Source: Arthrobacter sp. H-02-3 (GTDB taxonomy: Bacteria > Actinomycetota > Actinomycetes > Actinomycetales > Micrococcaceae). Taken from it: a DNA stretch of 64,000 nucleotides. The DNA lies in contig NZ_PYUI01000001.1 in assembly GCF_003097355.1 (NCBI RefSeq), positions 1-64,000 of the forward strand. Direction: 5' to 3'. A program made the translations under genes and the position numbers. The notes beneath the pieces were generated by a model. It ran no database searches. It was not told where the DNA came from and saw nothing but the letters and a program-made list of their open reading frames with translations. Shown in pieces: positions 42,355 to 51,251 of the stretch (position 1 is the stretch's first letter; each line of letters opens with the position of its first letter).

Positions 42355-43233
42355 TTGATTGCCTCATCCCTCCTACTCTCCCGGGCAGCAGCCACTGTCG
42401 CGGCCGCCGGGCTCATCGTGTCCCTGGCCGGCTGCACCCCGGGCACCACCAACCCCGCGTCATCCGCCCCCGCGAAGAGCGCCTTCGGGCTTCCCAGCGC
42501 CCACGTCCACGGCATGGCCGTCAACGACCAGACCGGACAGATCCTTCTCGCCACGCACGAAGGCCTGTTTGACATCTCCCGCACCCCCGGCACCAAAATC
42601 GGCCCGGCCATTGACCTAATGGGCTTCACCACCGGACACGACGACGGGATCTACTACGCCTCCGGGCATCCCGGCCCGGACTCCCCCCTGCCCAACCCGC
42701 TCGGCCTGATCAAATCCGGCGACGGCGGCAAGACCTGGGAACAACTCTCCCGGCAACGCGAGTCAGACTTCCACACCCTGACGACAACGAAACGCGGCAT
42801 CGTGGCCTTCGACGGAACACTGATGACCAGCCCGGACGGCAAGAACTGGACAACGGTAGCCGCCGGCTTCACCCCGGCAGTCCTGGCAGGAAACGCCCAC
42901 AACGACACCGTGCTGGCCACGACCCCGCAAGGCCTCCAAAGATCCACCGACGCAGGATCCACCTGGACACTGAACAAGTCCGCCCCGGTCGTGCAATACG
43001 CCGCATTCGCCAGCACCAACGACGTCATCGGCGTCCAACCCGACGGCAGCGTCCAGGTCTCCGCAGACAGCGGGGCCACCTGGTCCAGGAAGGGACACAT
43101 CAGCGGAAGCGTCCAGGCAATAGCAGCGGTCAAGAAAGAGGACGGCGCTCTCCGGATCTGGGCGGCCACGGACGCCGGGGTCGAAACCTCGGCCGACGGC
43201 GGCGCTACCTTCGCCCCCTACCAACCCGGCTGA
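42355..43233 (+). CDS. F510_1955-family lipoprotein (BNR/sortilin-like beta propeller), module 1
   Basis: The product is 292 aa from a TTG start (GGAGCTCACC upstream). A lipoprotein signal ends SLAGC (about residue 27). The propeller has BNR repeats with S/T-x-D-x-G-x-T-W boxes: KSGDGGKTWEQL, STDAGSTWTL, SADSGATWSR and SADGGATF. The domain begins LPSAHVHGMAVN, the marker of the F510_1955 group often called glycosyl hydrolase in databases. No catalytic pair is evident; a binding or scaffold role is equally likely. Its constant pairing with DUF305 implies a shared copper-related function. Confidence 0.8.
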   Translation: MIASSLLLSRAAATVAAAGLIVSLAGCTPGTTNPASSAPAKSAFGLPSAHVHGMAVNDQTGQILLATHEGLFDISRTPGTKIGPAIDLMGFTTGHDDGIYYASGHPGPDSPLPNPLGLIKSGDGGKTWEQLSRQRESDFHTLTTTKRGIVAFDGTLMTSPDGKNWTTVAAGFTPAVLAGNAHNDTVLATTPQGLQRSTDAGSTWTLNKSAPVVQYAAFASTNDVIGVQPDGSVQVSADSGATWSRKGHISGSVQAIAAVKKEDGALRIWAATDAGVETSADGGATFAPYQPG

Positions 43234-43478
43234 CCCGATCAGCGGGCTCCCGCCGGCTGCGTGGTCGATGCGCCCGTCCGAGTGAGCGGAGGCTGTGGCC
43301 GTTCGGCACCGACGGCAGGACTGATTGTGTGAAGTATTTGCGGTCCCAACCGGCGGACTCAGGGGCGTTGCGACGGCTCGTCTAATCGGGACTGACGTCG
43401 CCTTCTTCGGAGGAATCATTCAGAACGGAATTAGTGCGCGAGATTCGTGCTCATAGCATTCCCTCTAGGAGGACAAAC

Positions 43479-43676
43479 GTGAACAACGACAAGCCAGACC
43501 CGACGGGAGTCTCCCCGGTCATGTCGTGGATGTTGCTCTTAGCTGGTCTGGGGCTGGTAGCGCTTGGCATGTTTGAGCTCGTCGCAGAGGGCAGGCCATT
43601 CCCGGGAACATACAACGTGGTAGTGGGAGTCCTTGGGGTTTCGCTCTCGGTTTGGATATTTCGACGAAGGCTGTGA
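43479..43676 (+). CDS. Small two-helix membrane protein
   Basis: The product is 65 aa from a GTG with a near-perfect ribosome site (AGGAGG, 7-nt spacing). After a polar head (VNNDKPDPTGVSP), two helices (SWMLLLAGLGLVALGMFEL and NVVVGVLGVSLSVWIF) are separated by a short loop and followed by RRRL. No family recognised. It may be the last gene of copper module 1 or an independent small membrane protein. An IS21 relic begins shortly after. Confidence 0.6.
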   Translation: MNNDKPDPTGVSPVMSWMLLLAGLGLVALGMFELVAEGRPFPGTYNVVVGVLGVSLSVWIFRRRL

Positions 43677-43710
43677 CTAAGAGATCGGATGTGAGCCGCC
43701 GGGCCACCGC

Positions 43711-43866
43711 TTGTCTTGGTTTGCGTACCGGAGGGGCAGCTGATTCCAGAGCGTGCCTCACCGTTCTTCGATGAACCCCGTGCCGGACCGCCAGCGCACG
43801 GACCGACAGGCCCTCGACCCGGGCGTCCCTTCGGATCTGCGCGAACAACACCACTCTCGACTCCAT
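43711..43866 (-). pseudogene. istA: istA fragment, IS21-family transposase
   Basis: Fifty-two codons from MESRVVLFAQIRRDAR through GLSVRALAVRHGVHRRTVR to PPVRKPRQ match the N-terminal helix-turn-helix of IS21-family IstA. Homology stops abruptly at about 43711, where the frame enters unrelated sequence, so the rest of istA and istB are missing. The truncated frame stays open but cannot give a transposase. Confidence 0.75.
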
Positions 43867-44014
43867 CCAGACCAGCCTTCCGCCGCATCCATCCACTGAT
43901 GAATTCAACGTTGAAGGCGGGGCCACATATAACCGTCACAAATGCCCGGCGAGTCACGAAGTGGGGCCAGAGATAACCGTCCTACCGGGGCCATCCAAAC
44001 CTGTCACAGCCAGT
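43828..44014. repeat. 187-bp tandem direct repeat, copy 1
   Basis: Copy 1 of an imperfect tandem duplication covering the istA start and the IS21 terminal repeats. Compared with copy 2 there are a few substitutions and single-base indels, so it is not recent. Confidence 0.8.
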
Positions 44015-44201
44015 CCTTCGGATCTGCGCGAACAATTCCATTCTCGACTCCATCCAGACCAGCCTTCCGCCGCATCCATCCACTGATGAATCCAACGTTG
44101 AAGGCGGGGCCACATATACCGTCACGAGTTGCCCGGCGAGTCACGAGCTGGGGCCAGAAATAGCCTCCTACCGGGGCCATCCCAAACTTGCCACAGTCAC
44201 A
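44015..44201. repeat. 187-bp tandem direct repeat, copy 2
   Basis: Copy 2, adjacent to copy 1. The istA start in this copy reads MESRMELFAQIRR before running into copy 1, so only copy 1 continues into istA. Confidence 0.8.
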
Positions 44202-44229
44202 GGACCTTGCGGAAATGATAATCAGGCAT

Positions 44230-44430
44230 ATGTCAGACCCTTCCGCCCACGGTCAACGGGATCAGCAGAAGCCTTCAGGGCTGGATCTCCGGAATCCTGT
44301 TCATCCGGGGCGCCGTCATCGTCTTGATCGCCGCTCCGGCGCTCTATCTGATCACCGACCACTGGCTCCACGTCCTTGATGCCCTGCCGTGACTGTGGGT
44401 GGTACTCATGATGGGGATGCACAGGACGCC
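44230..44430 (+). pseudogene. Decayed DUF2933 gene
   Basis: An ATG-initiated frame (MSDPSAHGQRDQQKPSG) shifts by +1 near 44285; the other frame then reads ISGILFIRGAVIVLIAAPAL, YLITDHWLHVLDALP, a TGA, and LWVVLMMGMH. This aligns along its length with the intact DUF2933 protein at 54243-54548 ([20 protein letters not shown]). One frameshift and one internal stop make it non-functional. It implies that this spot once carried a copy of the 54-kb metal genes. Confidence 0.7.
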
Positions 44431-44546
44431 GCTTTGTAGGGATCCCACCGCATGCGGTCAGAGAGGCCTGCATCCTCAAGCGGTCAGCCGAAGTCATGCC
44501 CAGGGTCGGTTTTGGCGACGGGCCGCGGCGTACGGCGCCGGTCACG

Positions 44547-44592
44547 ATGTGGGCTACGGGACCAACACGGGCTGAATGCGGCTATGGGACCT
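44547..44592 (+). pseudogene. Remnant of a SHOCT-protein 5' end
   Basis: After a one-base shift the sequence reads WGYGTNTG, a stop, then MRLWDL, matching the start of the intact SHOCT protein at 39202 (MMWGYGTNMVWMWLWG). Only the first 15 codons can be followed. Confidence 0.4.
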
Positions 44593-44656
44593 GTAGCAGG
44601 GGACATGCACGGGTATGCGATCCGGATGCCCGGTGCCGGAGCCAGCAGAGGCGGGT

Positions 44657-45103
44657 CTAGTGACCCGATGGGTGATCCGTTGTGTGGTCTACGCCCGGTA
44701 CCGGCCCAGGGTTTAGGTCACCTCCGGTGCCGCTGATTGCCGGGCCGATGACAAATGCGGACAGCGCGAACATTGCGGCGAAGATCAGCAGCCCGATGGC
44801 GGGCGCGACCCAGGTTCCGAAGCGCCGGTACAGGCGCAGGAGCAGTGGGATTGAAGCGAGTAATCCCAGCGCGCCGAAAAATGCCGTGCCGCCCGACCCT
44901 GCGACGAGTGCCGTGCCGGCGAGAATCCCGACGTGATGCAGGACGTGAGGCAGGAGACCGACCGCGAAACCGATGACTGCGACGATAGAGTGCCAAAGAG
45001 CCTGCAACCGGCCACGCCACCTCCGTTGTTCCGTCGGATCGGCATCGGTACCGGAGGGCGGGACGCCAGACTCGTGCAAATGCTGGGAGTGATCATCGTC
45101 CAT
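44657..45103 (-). CDS. Small polytopic membrane protein near metal genes
   Basis: The product is 148 aa. A His-rich head (MDDDHSQHLHESG) precedes three hydrophobic segments (SIVAVIGFAVGLLPHVLHHV, GTAFFGALGLLASIPLLL, GLLIFAAMFALSAFVIG) and a His/Asp tail (VDHTTDHPSGH). The LLPHVLHHVG turn in the first helix could bind a metal. Similar proteins occur near heavy-metal genes in actinobacteria; I cannot name a domain. It is monocistronic. Confidence 0.6.
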   Translation of the reverse strand: MDDDHSQHLHESGVPPSGTDADPTEQRRWRGRLQALWHSIVAVIGFAVGLLPHVLHHVGILAGTALVAGSGGTAFFGALGLLASIPLLLRLYRRFGTWVAPAIGLLIFAAMFALSAFVIGPAISGTGGDLNPGPVPGVDHTTDHPSGH

Positions 45104-45313
45104 GGTTTCAAGTCCTTTCGTTTGTCCCTCGTGAGCTCAGAGGCCTGTCTAAGCGCGCTGCCGATTAGGCTCCTGCACTCCCACTAAACGCAGCTCCTAC
45201 CGGCAGAACCGCAGAACCGGCGCTGGCTGCTTCCTTAACCCGCTCCGCGGCCGTCGTACGGGTCGCCTCCGAGTGCGCCCGGCCCACTCAGAGGACCTCG
45301 TCGACCGAAGATG

Positions 45314-45766
45314 TTATCCAACTTCGATGATTCCGGGCCTGGTCCTGACGACGAGCACGGCGCAGGCGGCATGGTGGACGACCTGCGTGGACACTGACCC
45401 GAGCAGCAGCCCGGTGAATCCTCCGTGGCCACGGGAACCAACGACAAGCAGGTCGGCGTCCTTGGAAGCATTTACAAGGACGGTGACTGTCGGCCCTTGG
45501 ACGACGTTACCGGTGACGTTGACGCCTTCGGTGTCCACGCCCTTCAAAGTGTCGGTCTGCATTCTCCGGGCAGTCGGCTCGAAAATGTCAGGATCCCAGA
45601 TTATCGCTTCCATCCCGGCGGTCTCGGGCGGATACTCCCAGGCGGTCACGGCCCGTACCTGTCCGTGGCGGAGACGGGCCTCCGTGATGGCCCATTCCAG
45701 AGCGAACCGTGATTCCGCCGAGCCGTCTACCCCGACCGCGATCCTGAATTTGTCTTTGCCGTCCAT
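45314..45766 (-). CDS. Universal stress protein (UspA family)
   Basis: The product is 150 aa: one USP domain. The opening FRIAVGVDGSAESRFALEWA and the C-terminal ATP-binding loop GSRGHGGFTGLLLGSVS fit the G-x2-G-x9-G-S/T consensus, so it should bind ATP. USPs accumulate under starvation or redox stress. It lies alone between the membrane protein and the nitrilase-Nudix fusion, in the same orientation, with gaps over 140 bp. Confidence 0.88.
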   Translation of the reverse strand: MDGKDKFRIAVGVDGSAESRFALEWAITEARLRHGQVRAVTAWEYPPETAGMEAIIWDPDIFEPTARRMQTDTLKGVDTEGVNVTGNVVQGPTVTVLVNASKDADLLVVGSRGHGGFTGLLLGSVSTQVVHHAACAVLVVRTRPGIIEVG

Positions 45767-45912
45767 GATCTCCGCCGTCCATTGAGGTCCTGCCCGGCTG
45801 CCATCAGCCCGTATCGGTTTTCGGCGGCAAGGTACCTGATGAAGATTGCAATTAATGAAGATGTTATGCCGCTAGCTGGCCTGCCGGCGGCTCGTGATGT
45901 GAGGGGTCCCGA

Positions 45913-48117
45913 TCAGGGTAGCCGCGGTTCCCGGCCGCGACGTGAAGTAGGATCCGCGGTTATCGGCGAGTGCTTCGTCGGCCCTTCAACGGCTCCGTTG
46001 CCCCTCGTGCTCATCGAGCCCCAAAGCATGCCTCTGAGCATGGCAAGTATCGCGCTCGTGCCGGCCCCGAGCGCCGCGGGCTGGTGTTCCGCCAAGGCTT
46101 GTTCGTCCGGTGCAGGATCCGGTCGCTGTTGCCCCGCGCCTGTCGGCTGGTACAACGGAATCGTAGTGATACGGCTGACCTCGGCTATGTTGGCCGTACC
46201 GGTGAAGACGGGCCCCGCAGACCATGCGATTACAGGCGTCAGCAGGAACCCGCTTTCGCGAAGGGCGATAGCGGGCAGAGTGCCCAGAATGTGCACGCTG
46301 TCGGGGTCCAAAGCGGTTTCCTCAGAGGCCTCGCGCAGTGCGGTAGCGGTCGGCCCGTGGTCGCCGGCTTCAGCAGCGCCCCCGGGGAAAACCAGCTGCC
46401 CGGGGTAGTTGGTTAGATCGGGTGCACGTTCAGTAAGGAGCACGGACGGGCCGTGTGGGCTGTCTGTGAGCAGCACAAGCACCGCCGCCTCCGTCAGTGT
46501 GACCGGGGTCGGCTGCCGGTTCGGTATTGGACGATCAGGTCCGGTCAGCCGGGCCAGAGTGTCGGCCCAAGGCGGCCGTACTGGGGTTCCGCGGTTCAGC
46601 TGGGTCCGGCCGGCATCGGAGTCCAGCCATTGCAGTTGTCCGGTTTGTACACGCAGCAGCCCCACCCCGGGAGCGGAGTTGGCCGGCTGCACCAGCCGGG
46701 TCAACTGCCCAAACCCCGGATGTCCGAACAATGCACGGGCGGGACGATGGACCGTCAGGTCAGTCGGCTCTGAGAAATCAGCGGGGTTGTTCGCTACCGC
46801 GACGAAGGCCTGCCCGGATCCGACGAGGTTCGCCACGGGGCCGCCAAAGGCGACGAGAGTGTCGCTCATTGCCGGGACCAGCAGGAGGTTGGCGCCCGAT
46901 TCTGCCAATGCGTGCACGGCGTGGGGATTGAGCAGGTCCCGGCAGATCGCCAGCACCAGATGCCATCCGTCGTCACTGACGTGGATCCGCAGCTCGGGCC
47001 AGCCCTGGGGCTGGATATCTTCGTTGACTGGCCGGTCGGCCGGGGAATGCTTGTCTTGGGTCAACGGAGATTGAATGCCGCGCAGATACGCGATGGCTGT
47101 GTTACGCCGCCGCGGCGACCCGTCGTGGTCGTCGGCGTGATGGTAGCTTCCGGCGACGAGCATCATGGGCCCGCCGGTCCGGCAGGTCCAGCTCTGCAGG
47201 CAGGCGGCGAGGGACTCGGTGACGCACAGCTCGGGCAGCACAACAATGCTCGCGCCGTTTGCGACGGCTGCACTTATCAGCCGGTCTATTTCCTGATGCT
47301 GTTCGTCTTCATCTTTCGGGCGGACTGGGAAGGTTCGCCCGCTGACGTCGGCCGGAAAGTGGAACTCTGCCAGGGTGCGGTTGGGATGGCAGGTTGCCAC
47401 GACGGTGTCACGATCTATTATCCCAGTGAGTTCGCGGGCATGGCTGTAGTCGAAGATGACTTGGAATTGGGTGGCCCATTCCCCGGCGAGCCGAACGTGA
47501 CGTGTCTCATCCAGGCGGTTGGCCAGCCGCCACGGCGGGGAGGTCGCCGGCATTGCGGTCACATTCCGCAGATCGGGACTGTCCAGCGGGATAGGATCAC
47601 CCACACCCGGCTGGTACGGGCTCCGGCGGCGAAAGGACTCGCGGAAGCTGTGGCTGTACCTTTGGTCCAAGAGTTCGGCCAGTAGCCGCGCCACCGCGAC
47701 AGAGGGAAGGCCACCGTCTACGGTCAGCGCTGCCGCCAGTGCGCTGGCCACCTCAGCGCCCAGCTCGTGTTCGGTCGAGGCGACGGGCAGCACGACCCTG
47801 ACGCCTGCCGTGGCCTGCTCCGCCCGTGCGCGGCAGCCGGCATCCTGCATCCGCTCCTGCAGTATGGGGTGCTCGTCCCGACACAGCTGCAGTAGATGAG
47901 TGAGGGCGACCAGTGGTTCTCGCTCGGCGGCGATGGCCGCTTGAATCGACGCCACCCGCTGTGGGAGTGGTGATGGCCGGGCAACGCATGAGGCACATTC
48001 CGCCATGGATGCGGGCCCGCCACCCCAGCGGACGTTAACCGTGCCGGGATCGTCGTCCGGGGCAAGGGCGCGCCTTGCGGTGTCCATCGCTTCCGCTTTG
48101 CAGTCGGGATCATTCAT
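45913..48117 (-). CDS. Nitrilase-superfamily / Nudix hydrolase fusion with N-terminal extension
   Basis: The product is 734 aa. Residues 1-220 are an uncharacterised helical region with CASCVARPSPLPQR near 41-54. Residues about 235-510 form a carbon-nitrogen hydrolase domain: FHFPADVSGRTFPVRPK, VVLPELCVTES (catalytic-Glu-region strand), and the nucleophile loop LVLAICRDLLNPHAV (Cys about 389), then ANLLLVPAMS. Residues about 555-690 form a Nudix domain with PGQLVFPGGAAEAGD and ALREASEETALD; the upstream Glu of the Nudix box is replaced, resembling CoA-pyrophosphatase-type (NudL) boxes. A hydrolase that removes an amide plus a pyrophosphatase suggests damage repair of a nucleotide or cofactor, which is inference. 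Confidence 0.7.
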   Translation of the reverse strand: MNDPDCKAEAMDTARRALAPDDDPGTVNVRWGGGPASMAECASCVARPSPLPQRVASIQAAIAAEREPLVALTHLLQLCRDEHPILQERMQDAGCRARAEQATAGVRVVLPVASTEHELGAEVASALAAALTVDGGLPSVAVARLLAELLDQRYSHSFRESFRRRSPYQPGVGDPIPLDSPDLRNVTAMPATSPPWRLANRLDETRHVRLAGEWATQFQVIFDYSHARELTGIIDRDTVVATCHPNRTLAEFHFPADVSGRTFPVRPKDEDEQHQEIDRLISAAVANGASIVVLPELCVTESLAACLQSWTCRTGGPMMLVAGSYHHADDHDGSPRRRNTAIAYLRGIQSPLTQDKHSPADRPVNEDIQPQGWPELRIHVSDDGWHLVLAICRDLLNPHAVHALAESGANLLLVPAMSDTLVAFGGPVANLVGSGQAFVAVANNPADFSEPTDLTVHRPARALFGHPGFGQLTRLVQPANSAPGVGLLRVQTGQLQWLDSDAGRTQLNRGTPVRPPWADTLARLTGPDRPIPNRQPTPVTLTEAAVLVLLTDSPHGPSVLLTERAPDLTNYPGQLVFPGGAAEAGDHGPTATALREASEETALDPDSVHILGTLPAIALRESGFLLTPVIAWSAGPVFTGTANIAEVSRITTIPLYQPTGAGQQRPDPAPDEQALAEHQPAALGAGTSAILAMLRGMLWGSMSTRGNGAVEGPTKHSPITADPTSRRGREPRLP

Positions 48118-48252
48118 GACGCATCCTTCGAAGTGGCGGTTTCATCTCGCCGTGCCTGACAGGGTCGGATTGGCGGTGGAACCGTTCGGGCCAAGCCCGC
48201 CGGGGGTATTGGGGGCGGCAGGATCCGATCCGGCGTGAGGAATCGTGCTTGC

Positions 48253-49920
48253 TCATCGAGATAATCCCCCCGGGCGCCGTGAAGTCCAGACCAGATATGC
48301 GCCAAGCGCACTGCCCGCGCCCAGTCCGGCGCGCATAAATGGTTTCTCCCACCTGCCCCAACGTTCCTTGTCCCCCGTCGTCAGCGATCCGACACCTCCG
48401 ATCAGGGCCGCAGCGATCATGCCTGCTACCAGACGGTTGCCGATGCGTTCCATCCGCCCGACCAGAGGTTCGAGCTCCGCGGCCCGTAAATGGACTTCCA
48501 TGCCTCCTGTGTCCAGGGTATCCACGACGCGACGAAGTAATTCCGGCAGGTCCGCGGCCAGTTCGGCCGCGTCAGCACCGGCTGCGGCTATCCGCGTGGC
48601 CAGCTCCTTCGGTGCAAATCGGCTGAACATCAGCTTCTTCACATAGGGGGCCAGCACCTCGCCCAGATTAAATCCGGGATCCAATTCAACTCCGATGCCT
48701 TCTGCCATGATCATCATCTTCAGGAGCTTGGCCAGTTCCTGAGGCATCTGCAGGTGGTAAGTGCGCATCAGCGCGATCGCTTGGGTGATCAGCGGCCCGA
48801 TTTCGATCTGACTTAGTTGGCGGCCTTCGTAGAGGGCAATAAACCGGGTGACGTCCGCGCGCAGCCGGCTGCGGTCCACAGGCTGCCTGGTTACGGAAAG
48901 GTCCAGCAAGGCGGAGCCCACACGGCCTGGGTCGCTCCGGACCAATGCAGTGAGCAGAACGCCCAGTTGGCCGCGCAGCTTGTCGCTCACCACGCCAACC
49001 ATGCCGAAGTCGATGAGACCTATGCGACCGTCGGATTCAATGAACAGGTTTCCCGGATGCGGATCGGCATGGAAAAACCCGTCCTCGAAGACCATTTTGA
49101 CTGCTGTGCCTGCGGACCGGGCAGCCAGCGCGGCACGGTCGATCCCTGCACGGTCCAGGCCCGTCAGATCATTGACCTTCATGCCCACAATCCGCTCCAG
49201 CGTCAGCACCCGGGATGTAGTCGTCTCCCAAAAGACGCGCGGAATATGAACTCCAGGATCGGAGGCAAAGTTCTCGGCGAATCGGTCCGCATTCCGCCCT
49301 TCCTGAAGGTAGTCGAGTTCTGCCCTCAGAGTCTGTGCAAACTCCGCGGCTATGCCGGGAAGATTGTAGTCGGCCGCCGCCTCCCACCGGTGGCTGATCT
49401 GGACCGCGAGGTTTTGCAGAATATCCAGGTCTGCCTCGATCGTGGGAATGACGTCGGGTCGTCGGACTTTTACGACGACGGGTGTTCCGTCGTGGAGGGT
49501 TGCCGCATGGGCCTGGCCGATTGAGGCACTCGCCAGGGGTTTGAGGGTGAAGTCCGCGAACACCTCGTCCGGCTCGAACCCGAGCTCGTCGCGGATTTGC
49601 TGCCGGATTGTTGCGCCCGGCACCGGCGGGGCGCCGTCTTGGAGTTTAGCCAACTCCGTCTGGTACCGGGGCGGCAGTAGGTCTGGCCGGGTGGAGAGTA
49701 GTTGGCCGAGCTTAATGAACGTCGGTCCGAGCTCTTCGAGGGCCAACCGCAAGTGGTCCGGATTCGTGTAGGGCTCGGGCCTGCGTTCATGGCCCATGAG
49801 CCCCTGGTGGAACGGCACCCACCGTTCCAGTCCGGTGATACCCACGAGGAAGCCCAGCCCGTGCCGGGCCAGAACCTCACTGATTTCCTGGTAGCGCTGG
49901 ACTCGTAAGTTCGTTGTCAT
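48253..49920 (-). CDS. ABC1/UbiB-family atypical kinase
   Basis: The product is 555 aa. The family's KxGQ motif is at FIKLGQLLSTRPDLLPP (about 69-85). Ala-rich nucleotide loop PLASASIGQAHAA (about 127-139) and VVVKVRRPD (Lys about 150) follow, then ELDYLQEGRNADRF, the catalytic-loop region HADPHPGNLFI (about 288) and GLIDFGMVG. Two C-terminal membrane helices (RLVAGMIAAALIGGVGSL and AGLGAGSALGAYLVW) anchor it. UbiB/ADCK proteins act in quinone or lipid homeostasis; in this metal/respiratory context a quinone-linked role is plausible. Confidence 0.85.
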   Translation of the reverse strand: MTTNLRVQRYQEISEVLARHGLGFLVGITGLERWVPFHQGLMGHERRPEPYTNPDHLRLALEELGPTFIKLGQLLSTRPDLLPPRYQTELAKLQDGAPPVPGATIRQQIRDELGFEPDEVFADFTLKPLASASIGQAHAATLHDGTPVVVKVRRPDVIPTIEADLDILQNLAVQISHRWEAAADYNLPGIAAEFAQTLRAELDYLQEGRNADRFAENFASDPGVHIPRVFWETTTSRVLTLERIVGMKVNDLTGLDRAGIDRAALAARSAGTAVKMVFEDGFFHADPHPGNLFIESDGRIGLIDFGMVGVVSDKLRGQLGVLLTALVRSDPGRVGSALLDLSVTRQPVDRSRLRADVTRFIALYEGRQLSQIEIGPLITQAIALMRTYHLQMPQELAKLLKMMIMAEGIGVELDPGFNLGEVLAPYVKKLMFSRFAPKELATRIAAAGADAAELAADLPELLRRVVDTLDTGGMEVHLRAAELEPLVGRMERIGNRLVAGMIAAALIGGVGSLTTGDKERWGRWEKPFMRAGLGAGSALGAYLVWTSRRPGGLSR

Positions 49921-50019
49921 TGCCAGTTCCGATTTCTACGTGATTGTGGGGGGTGTCGAAGTGGAGCGGCGGGCCTCACGTTCCTGCACGGCTTGCATGC
50001 CATGCGGCGTGGCCGCGAC

Positions 50020-50949
50020 CTACTGTCCACAGCAGTTTTCGGCCCTTTGCAGGAAGGCCTGTCTTCGGGGCAGTACAAGGACGAGCATGGACACCAGAAC
50101 CAGGACCATGCCGGCCAAGCTCCAAGCATTCTGGCGTTCGCCCAAGACAACCATGGACAGCAGGATGCCGAACACCGGCACCAGGAAGGTCCATGCCGAG
50201 ACCGCGTCCAGGCGGCAGTGCCGGACTTCCGTAAACCAACCGAGAAAGGCCGCGGCGGTGCCGACGAGAGAGACATACAGGAGGATCCCGATGAACTCCG
50301 GACTCCAGTTGATGGCCGGCGCCCCCTCCGTCAGCCCGGCCGTCAGTGCCAGTGCCGCTCCACCGATCACAAAATGCCAGGCGATTACCGGCAGAATATC
50401 TGCCTTGAGCTGTCGGGAGATCAGTGTTCCTGCGGTGATCGCCAAGGCCGCTGTGAGTGACAGCCACGCCCCGGTGCCGGTACCGCTGGGCAGGGCGACT
50501 GCCAACAGCCCTGCGAAACCTGTCCCCATCGCTGCCAGCGTCCGCGCGGACAAGCGCTCCTTGTAAATCCACCAGGCCGGAAGCACTATGAGCAAGGGCT
50601 GTGCATTGGCCAGGACCGAGGCGGTTCCTGTTGAGAGACCGGCCAGACCGCCGAACATGGCGCCGAATGCCACCGCGACGTTGACAATTCCCATCACAGT
50701 TATCAGAATCCAGGCCCGAATCCCGCGCGGCGTCGGTTCCCGCCGTAAACCTGCTGCCAGCAGCAGTGCCCCTCCGGCCATGAGCGCACGCAGGGCGGCA
50801 AACCACAGGGGCGGGGCGTCCTTCAGGCCGATGCTGATCGCCAGAAAGCAGGAACCCCAAGCGAACGTGATCCATAACATGCGCACCGGTTTGGGCCGAC
50901 GCAGGGTTCCTTCCTGTCCGGCACTGGCTACTGTCGGAGATACGCGCAC
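50020..50949 (-). CDS. EamA/DMT-family transporter
   Basis: The product is 309 aa from the GTG at 50949 (VRVSPTVASAGQEG) with GGAG upstream; the frame to 51003 is not needed. Ten hydrophobic segments form two EamA repeats: ITFAWGSCFLAISIGL to WWIYKERLSART and ITAGTLISRQLKADILPVIA to VLGERQNAWSLAGM, with the typical ...E-R-L/Q end of each repeat. These transporters export amino acids or metabolites. Its start overlaps the small upstream gene by 22 bp. Confidence 0.85.
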   Translation of the reverse strand: MRVSPTVASAGQEGTLRRPKPVRMLWITFAWGSCFLAISIGLKDAPPLWFAALRALMAGGALLLAAGLRREPTPRGIRAWILITVMGIVNVAVAFGAMFGGLAGLSTGTASVLANAQPLLIVLPAWWIYKERLSARTLAAMGTGFAGLLAVALPSGTGTGAWLSLTAALAITAGTLISRQLKADILPVIAWHFVIGGAALALTAGLTEGAPAINWSPEFIGILLYVSLVGTAAAFLGWFTEVRHCRLDAVSAWTFLVPVFGILLSMVVLGERQNAWSLAGMVLVLVSMLVLVLPRRQAFLQRAENCCGQ

Positions 50950-51251
50950 GGCAGCTCCTCCGACGACAGGATCCCAGAGACGCTTTCGGCCGGCGCAGCG
51001 CACGGCTCCGTGATTCTCCGGTTCATGAGGGAAGAGGAACCCACCGGAGGATTCGGACCTTCACTTGCCGGCTCCGCCCCGTGCCATGGGCGGCCGCACC
51101 CTATGCTCACGGGCATACTGGCCTGCCAGGCATCGCTGAAGGCCATGCCGCCCCGATCCGGGGTCGCGGTGATGGAGCCGGTTACCCTCATTACCGTTGT
51201 CCCGTTGCCGGGCGGCCTACAAGCCAGATACGCCCTGCGCTGTTGAACCAT
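50928..51251 (-). CDS. Hypothetical protein with strong ribosome site
   Basis: The product is 107 aa. The ATG at 51251 follows AAAGGAGG by 7 nt, one of the best ribosome sites in the window. The protein (MVQQRRAYLACRPPGNGTTV, then MAFSDAWQASMPVSIG) has no recognisable domain and its last third is polar. It overlaps the EamA start, so its translation may serve as a coupling leader for the transporter. Coding status is supported by the ribosome site more than by homology. Confidence 0.4.
   Translation of the reverse strand: MVQQRRAYLACRPPGNGTTVMRVTGSITATPDRGGMAFSDAWQASMPVSIGCGRPWHGAEPASEGPNPPVGSSSLMNRRITEPCAAPAESVSGILSSEELPCAYLRQ

Larger units (their letters stand above)
43711..44201 (-). mobile_element. 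IS21-family element remnant (one end)
   Basis: It contains the istA 5' fragment and, upstream of it, the element's terminal region with repeated TGGCCCCGGTAGGA-like and TGGCCCC boxes, which are the internal repeats that IS21 transposases bind. The tip would be near 44192 (TGTGGCAAG on the minus strand). The end region is present twice because of a tandem duplication. Confidence 0.65.
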
